From NCBI GenBank assembly GCA_003486945.1, contig DNFL01000328.1, positions 602 to 17,352 of the forward strand: 16,751 nt of DNA, given 5' to 3'. Made by a program: the position numbers and the translations under genes. Each line of letters begins with the position of its first letter. Position 1 is the stretch's first letter. This document shows positions 12,832 to 16,751 of this stretch, piece after piece. The DNA comes from Hyphomonas sp. GTDB taxonomy: Bacteria; Pseudomonadota; Alphaproteobacteria; Caulobacterales; Hyphomonadaceae. The notes under the pieces are model-generated. The model worked only from the letters and a program-made list of their open reading frames with translations. It was not told the origin of the DNA and ran no database searches.

Positions 12832-13608
12832 GTGAAAGCGGTGATATTTGCAGGTGGCTTCGGCACGCGCCTGAGTGAAGAAACGGCCCTGCGGCCGAAG
12901 CCGATGGTTGAGATTGGTGACCGGCCGATCCTGCACCACATCATGGAAATGTACGCGGCCCACGGCATTACGGATTTCGTGGTGCTCGGCGGCTACAAGG
13001 TCGGGTTCATCAAGGACTACTTCCTGAACTTTCATTGGCAGAAGAGCGACTTCACCATCGACCTGGCGACCGGGGAAATCCTCTGGTCCGATAAGCAGCC
13101 GCTGCCATGGAAAGTGACTGTTCTGGACACGGGCGTCGATACGATGACCGGCGGGCGCCTCAAGCGCGCGCGTGATGTGATCGGCCAGGAAACCTTCTGC
13201 CTGACCTATGGTGACGGCGTGTCGGATGTCGACATCACGGCGCTCGTCGAATTCCACAAGAAGTCCGGCGCGAAGGCGACCGTGACGGCCGTGTCGCCGC
13301 CGGGACGGTTTGGTGTTCTGGGCCTGTCTTCGGAGACCGACCGCGTTCAAGCCTTCCGCGAGAAGGACTCGGTGGATGTGGGCCTGATCAATGGCGGCTT
13401 CTTCGTGTGCGAGCCGGATGTGTTCGATCTGGTCGATGATGACACGACCGTCTGGGAACAGGAGCCGATGAACCGGCTCGTGGAGGCGGGCGCGCTGGCG
13501 GCCTATCGCCATCAGGGCTTCTGGCAGGCGATGGATACGGTGCGCGACCGGCAGGTGCTGGAAGCTGCGTATGCGAAGGGCGCGCCCTGGCTGAAGGGCG
13601 GTAAATAA
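12832..13608 (+). CDS. rfbF: Glucose-1-phosphate cytidylyltransferase
   Basis: This enzyme makes CDP-glucose from CTP and glucose 1-phosphate, the entry to CDP-linked deoxysugars such as 3,6-dideoxyhexoses in O-antigen or capsule. The 258 residues match RfbF well: nucleotide loop AGGFGTRLSEETALRPKPMV at 7-26 with K23, GGYKVGFIKDYFLNFHW at 53-69, the metal motif YGDGVSD at 126-132, the INGGFFVCEPDVFD block, and WEQEPMNRLVEAG with the closing GFWQAMDTVRD. The GTG start is set by AAGGGG at 12819-12824. The epimerase gene follows 4 bp later, so they form an operon. The usual next enzyme, CDP-glucose 4,6-dehydratase (rfbG), is not in the window, so the final sugar is open. Confidence 0.95.
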   Translation: MKAVIFAGGFGTRLSEETALRPKPMVEIGDRPILHHIMEMYAAHGITDFVVLGGYKVGFIKDYFLNFHWQKSDFTIDLATGEILWSDKQPLPWKVTVLDTGVDTMTGGRLKRARDVIGQETFCLTYGDGVSDVDITALVEFHKKSGAKATVTAVSPPGRFGVLGLSSETDRVQAFREKDSVDVGLINGGFFVCEPDVFDLVDDDTTVWEQEPMNRLVEAGALAAYRHQGFWQAMDTVRDRQVLEAAYAKGAPWLKGGK

Positions 13609-13612
13609 TCCG

Positions 13613-14143
13613 ATGAAGTTTCATGCTACTTCGCTGAAGGATGCGGTGCTGATCGATCTGGAGCGGCGGGGGGATGATCGCGGCTTCTTTGCGCGCACGT
13701 TCTGCGTGGACGAGTTTTCCGCGCACGGATTGCCGACTGAGTTCGTGCAGCAGAACATGTCTTATTCCGCGGCCAAGGGCACGATCCGGGGAATGCATTT
13801 CCAGAACGCGCCCCATGGTGAGGACAAGCTGATCCGATGCCTGCGCGGGGCGATTGTAGACATCATCCTCGACCTGCGACCGGACTCGCCGACATTCAAG
13901 AAGTGGGAAGCGTTTGAGCTGAACGAAGAGAACAAGCGGCAGCTGCTGGTGCCGAAGGGCTTTGCGCATGGCTTCCAGACGGTGGCGGATCATGTCGAGG
14001 TGACCTACCTCGTCTCGGCGAAATACACGCCGGCGGCGGAAAGCGGCGTGCGCTGGAACGATCCGGCGTTTGGCATCAATTGGCCTCTGGAGCCCACAGA
14101 AATGTCGGACAAGGACAAGATCTGGCCGGACTATCAGGGCTGA
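13613..14143 (+). CDS. rfbC: RmlC-type 4-keto-sugar 3,5-epimerase
   Basis: A 176-aa cupin epimerase of the dTDP-4-dehydrorhamnose 3,5-epimerase family. Visible marks are RGFFARTF at 23-30, GTIRGMHFQ with catalytic H62, K72 in DKLIRCLRG, PKGFAHGFQT at 114-123, catalytic Tyr132 in EVTYLVSAKY (70 residues after the His, as in RmlC), GVRWNDPAFGI at 145-155, and a KD pair at 167-168. The length is normal. Its place 4 bp after rfbF suggests the substrate may be a CDP-4-keto-6-deoxyhexose (as with ascarylose-pathway epimerases) and not dTDP-linked; rmlA, rmlB and rmlD are not nearby. The symbol follows the family. Ribosome-binding signal is weak, so coupling to rfbF is likely. A bidirectional terminator follows its stop. 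Confidence 0.9.
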   Translation: MKFHATSLKDAVLIDLERRGDDRGFFARTFCVDEFSAHGLPTEFVQQNMSYSAAKGTIRGMHFQNAPHGEDKLIRCLRGAIVDIILDLRPDSPTFKKWEAFELNEENKRQLLVPKGFAHGFQTVADHVEVTYLVSAKYTPAAESGVRWNDPAFGINWPLEPTEMSDKDKIWPDYQG

Positions 14144-14165
14144 GCTTTATGCCTCGCCCCAAAGT

Positions 14166-14200
14166 AAAAGCGCCGCTCTTCTGGGCGGCGCTTTTGTTTT
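14166..14200. terminator. Bidirectional rho-independent terminator
   Basis: AAAAGCGCCGC (14166-14176) and GCGGCGCTTTT (14185-14195) form a perfect 11-bp stem with an 8-nt loop; TTTTGTTTT follows on the plus strand and the flanking A-tract gives a T-run on the minus strand. It sits between the convergent epimerase (ends 14143) and ugd (ends 14217) and should stop both transcripts. Confidence 0.92.
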
Positions 14201-14216
14201 GTCCGGAGGCGGAGGA

Positions 14217-15566
14217 TCAGGCGACGGGTTCCACCTTGAGGCCGATGCCGGCATAGGCGGGCACACTGTCCTTCGCCAGCATGCGGCGGCCATCGATCAC
14301 GTAGGCAGAAGAGCCCGTTTTCGACAGGAGCGCGGGCAGGCTGCGGAACTCCGGCCAGGCGGTCATGATGAGGATCGCGTCGGCGCCTTCGACGGTGGCA
14401 TCGAGCGTGTCGATGAATTCGACACCGCGCTCAAACACTTTCTCCGCCTCGTGGCGCGCGATGGGGTCGAACGCCTTCACGGTGGCGCCAGCATCGAGCA
14501 GGGCCTGCGTCACCGGCAGGGAAGGGCTCTCGCGGATATCGTCCGTACCCGGCTTGAAGGCCATACCGAGTACGGCAACCTTGAGTCCGGAGAGATCCGG
14601 GAAGCGATGCTTAAGCATGCCGATCATCCGGGCCGGCTGGGCCTGGTTGACTTCGATCACAGATTTCAGGAGCGGCATGCCCGAGCCGCGGCTGACGCCG
14701 TGCGCGATCAGCGCTTTCACGTCTTTCGGGAAGCAACTGCCGCCGAAACCGCAACCAGCGGCGAGGTAAGAGATGAAGCCCGGGACGACGCGCTCACCAT
14801 CCTTGCGGATCGGTGTGAAGCGCTTGTCGAGATGCACGCCGCGCATGACTTCGACCACGTCCACGCCGAGTTCAGCGGAGAGGTTGCCGATCTCGTTCGA
14901 GAAGGAGATCAGCGTCGCGAGCAGAGAGTTGGCGGTGTATTTGATCATCTCGGCCGTGCGCGGGCTGGTGCGAATGATATCGACGCCTTTGAAGACTTCG
15001 TAGAGGCCGGCCATGTGTTCGATGGTGCGGGCATCGATGCCGCCGAGCACGATGCGGTCGGGGTACATGAAGTCCTCGATCGCTTCGCCTTCCTTCAGGA
15101 ATTCCGGGTTCATGCCGACGCCGAAGTCGCGGCCGGCTTTCTTGCCAGAGGCTTCCTCGAGAATCGGCAGGACGACGTCTTCCGTGGTGCCGGGAACGAC
15201 CGTGCTCTTGACGATTACGGCGTGGTATCCGTCGTAGTCCTTCAGTGCTTCGCCGATCTGGCGTGCGGCGGTGCGGATGTATTTTAGGTCGATCAGCTCG
15301 CCGTCAAACGGCGTACCAACCGCGATCAGAGACAGGTCTGCGCCGCGGACGGCGGCGGCGAGATCTGTCGTTGCCGTGAGGTTTGACGGGACGACATCGT
15401 CGAGCAGTTCCTGGAGGCCGATTTCATAGATCGGCGGCTTGCGATCATTGATGTGCGCGACCTTGGCCGGGTCGACATCCACGCAGACCACCTGGTGGCC
15501 TTTCGAGGCAAGACAGGCGCCGGAGACGAGGCCAACATAGCCTGTACCGATGATGGCGATCTTCAT
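14217..15566 (-). CDS. ugd: UDP-glucose 6-dehydrogenase (UDP-Glc/GDP-Man dehydrogenase family)
   Basis: A 449-aa NAD-dependent enzyme that by family oxidises UDP-glucose twice to UDP-glucuronate. Motifs in order are the Rossmann loop GTGYVGL at 7-13 with acidic end VCVDVD, VGTP at 83-86, STVVPGT at 121-127, MNPEFLKEGEAIEDF at 152-166 (catalytic Glu), K209 and N213 in EMIKYTANSLLA, and nucleophile C278 in GFGGSCFPKDV. FKPGTDDIRESPS and the C-terminal UDP-binding Rossmann domain follow. The stretch before the Cys reads GFISYLAAGCGFGG rather than the common YL.PG.GYGG, a variant loop. The start ATG shares one base with the stop of the upstream SDR gene (TAATG), so translation is coupled. With that SDR it points to UDP-glucuronate being converted onward. 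Another nucleotide sugar as substrate cannot be excluded. Confidence 0.93.
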   Translation of the reverse strand: MKIAIIGTGYVGLVSGACLASKGHQVVCVDVDPAKVAHINDRKPPIYEIGLQELLDDVVPSNLTATTDLAAAVRGADLSLIAVGTPFDGELIDLKYIRTAARQIGEALKDYDGYHAVIVKSTVVPGTTEDVVLPILEEASGKKAGRDFGVGMNPEFLKEGEAIEDFMYPDRIVLGGIDARTIEHMAGLYEVFKGVDIIRTSPRTAEMIKYTANSLLATLISFSNEIGNLSAELGVDVVEVMRGVHLDKRFTPIRKDGERVVPGFISYLAAGCGFGGSCFPKDVKALIAHGVSRGSGMPLLKSVIEVNQAQPARMIGMLKHRFPDLSGLKVAVLGMAFKPGTDDIRESPSLPVTQALLDAGATVKAFDPIARHEAEKVFERGVEFIDTLDATVEGADAILIMTAWPEFRSLPALLSKTGSSAYVIDGRRMLAKDSVPAYAGIGLKVEPVA

Positions 15567-16675
15567 TATGCGAGCTCCGCGACGAGGTTGCCGGAATACC
15601 AGAGGAGGGCGCGTTTCAGGCCTTCGTCGGGTCCGATGGAGGGTTCATAGCCGAGCTCGGTGCGTGCCTTGTCGATGATCGGGCAGCGGCGGTTCGGGTT
15701 GTCGGTCAGGTATTCCTTGTCGTCCGACTGGCCGAGTACGACCTTGCCCTTGTAGCCGAATTCTTCGGCGGCAATGGCAACGACGCGGCGGGCGAGTTCG
15801 GCCATGCTGATCTCGGGTGTCTCGGTGCCGATATTGTAGGCTTCGCCGGGGCGACCGCGCACGAGGATCTTGTAATAGCCGACGATGGCGTCTGCGATGT
15901 AGCAGAAGGTGCGCGTTGGCGAACCGTCGGAGAGCATGACGATATCGCGTCCGGCGAAGATATCGCGGGCGAAGTCCGGCAGCACGCGGCCATCGGTGAT
16001 CTTCAGGCCGGGGCCGTAATTGTTGAACGGGCGCGCCATCTTCACGGGCACCTTGTGAACCTGCGCGAAGCTGACGCACAGCGTTTCGCCATAGCGCTTG
16101 GACTCGTCATAGCAGGCGCGCGGGCCGGTGCAGGAAACGTTTCCGCGATAGGTTTCCGGCGTCGGGATATTGTCCGCCGTCGGATCACCGTAGATCTCGG
16201 AGGTCGAGTAAAAGAGGAAACCGGACATCGGCCGGCCCTTCGCAGCAAGGTCGCGCGCGTATTCCAGGAGAATGCGCAGGCCGTTGACGTTTGCGTCCAT
16301 CGTTTCGATGGGGAATTGTCGATAGAAGATCGGCGAGGCAATGGAAGCGGCGTGGACGAGATAGTCCTGAGGCGGGAGATCGCCCGGCAGCGGGTCGAGC
16401 ACATCATGCTTGCGCAGAGTGAGATCGCTGCGACCTTCGAGAGCTTTCAGCCAGTCCGGCATTCCGCGCATGTAATTGTCGAACACGGTAAGCTGGATCG
16501 GCGGCTTGCCGGATACGTCGTTATAGTGGAGCACCGACTGCACGAGGTAGTAGCCGAGGAAGCCGGCGCCCCCGATGATCAGCAGGCGTTTTCCGGCCAT
16601 CTCGCCGAATTCCGAAGAGAGCCGTTCGGCCATGTAGGCGAGGTCGGCTTTGACGATGTCCTGGGCAGTTTTCAT
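15566..16675 (-). CDS. SDR-family UDP-glucuronate decarboxylase-like (UDP-xylose synthase)
   Basis: A 369-aa extended short-chain dehydrogenase that acts on a nucleotide sugar. It has the NAD loop GGAGFLG at 35-41 after a ~30-residue helical N-terminal extension, FDNYMRG at 65-71, HAASIASP at 108-115, catalytic S157/T158, and Y189-x3-K193 in GPRACYDESKRYGETLC. That last string and the PFNNYGPG and GSPTRTFCYIADAI blocks closely resemble UDP-xylose synthase (UDP-glucuronate decarboxylase). Its gene is coupled to ugd (1-bp overlap), which makes UDP-glucuronate, so UDP-xylose or a related pentose is the likely product; a 4-epimerase or apiose-type enzyme is the alternative. The ATG at 16675 lacks a strong Shine-Dalgarno; a second Met at residue 15 would still leave the domain whole, so the start is uncertain. 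An in-frame stop lies about 12 codons upstream. Confidence 0.85.
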   Translation of the reverse strand: MKTAQDIVKADLAYMAERLSSEFGEMAGKRLLIIGGAGFLGYYLVQSVLHYNDVSGKPPIQLTVFDNYMRGMPDWLKALEGRSDLTLRKHDVLDPLPGDLPPQDYLVHAASIASPIFYRQFPIETMDANVNGLRILLEYARDLAAKGRPMSGFLFYSTSEIYGDPTADNIPTPETYRGNVSCTGPRACYDESKRYGETLCVSFAQVHKVPVKMARPFNNYGPGLKITDGRVLPDFARDIFAGRDIVMLSDGSPTRTFCYIADAIVGYYKILVRGRPGEAYNIGTETPEISMAELARRVVAIAAEEFGYKGKVVLGQSDDKEYLTDNPNRRCPIIDKARTELGYEPSIGPDEGLKRALLWYSGNLVAELA

Positions 16676-16751
16676 GTACGCGACTCGGTGAGCTGGGAGG
16701 GTTGGGATTTACGTGGCCATCGCCGGAGCGAGATGGCCGGAAAACGCCTGC
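16676..16751. other. Upstream region at the right edge
   Basis: These 76 bp contain a 7-bp inverted repeat (GGCCATC 16715-16721, GATGGCC 16732-16738). On the minus strand one frame is open from the edge to a TAA at 16711-16709 (read as ...SGHLAPAMAT), so the tail of another minus-strand gene may enter here, 33 bp before the SDR start. Too little is visible to call it. Confidence 0.3.

Noticed and set aside
14070..15287. A 405-codon plus-strand open frame
   Set aside because: It is antisense to ugd, which has all catalytic motifs, and it crosses a strong terminator at 14166-14200.

Overview
The window is GC-rich, densely packed bacterial chromosome without tRNA, rRNA, insertion sequence, phage or CRISPR signatures. 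Several features point to an Alphaproteobacterium: a class II fructose bisphosphatase with a DPLEGT motif, an isocitrate dehydrogenase with the same residue numbering as human IDH1, Entner-Doudoroff aldolase, acyl-CoA dehydrogenases with the GGGT C-terminal motif, and a palindromic intergenic repeat of the type whose spurious translation reads IPAKA.IQ. A marine Hyphomonadaceae-like host is my best guess from overall resemblance; no 16S gene or other marker here proves it.

Layout. (1) 1-771: 3' part of glpX (+), cut by the window edge. (2) 776-3022: a minus-strand group, pnuC, then a nicotinamide-riboside kinase fused to a GNAT acetyltransferase (overlapping pnuC by 28 bp), then a group III truncated haemoglobin. 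(3) 3041-3120: palindromic repeat; 3144-4361: icd (-), divergent from trmJ (+, 4440-5192) across a 78-bp gap with a good sigma-70-like icd promoter. (4) 5396-5728: a small, very acidic orphan protein with a GTG start and a strong terminator. (5) 5799-8350: a GMC flavin oxidoreductase and an enoyl-CoA hydratase (-), divergent from a tandem pair of acyl-CoA dehydrogenases (+, 8461-10706); together these form a small fatty-acid or side-chain oxidation locus. (6) 10807-11993: two overlapping genes, a GNAT-like protein of unknown role and a GNAT/N-acyltransferase. (7) 12109-12744: eda. (8) 12832-14143: rfbF (CDP-glucose synthesis) and an RmlC-type sugar epimerase (+), ending at a bidirectional terminator; facing them are ugd and a UDP-xylose-synthase-like SDR (-, 14217-16675).

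How the genes fit. glpX, eda and icd are central carbon genes. pnuC plus the kinase take up nicotinamide riboside and trap it as NMN for NAD synthesis. The right-hand third is a nucleotide-sugar block that feeds surface polysaccharide: one arm makes CDP-glucose and epimerises a 4-keto sugar, the other oxidises UDP-glucose to UDP-glucuronate and probably decarboxylates it to a UDP-pentose. No glycosyltransferase or CDP-glucose dehydratase lies inside the window, so the product cannot be named.

No textbook mobile or defence system is present. The most unusual items are the kinase-GNAT fusion, the acidic orphan, the paired GNAT-like genes, and a possible folded leader over the ribosome-binding site of the first acyl-CoA dehydrogenase. 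All functional calls come from reading motifs by eye; no database search was run.
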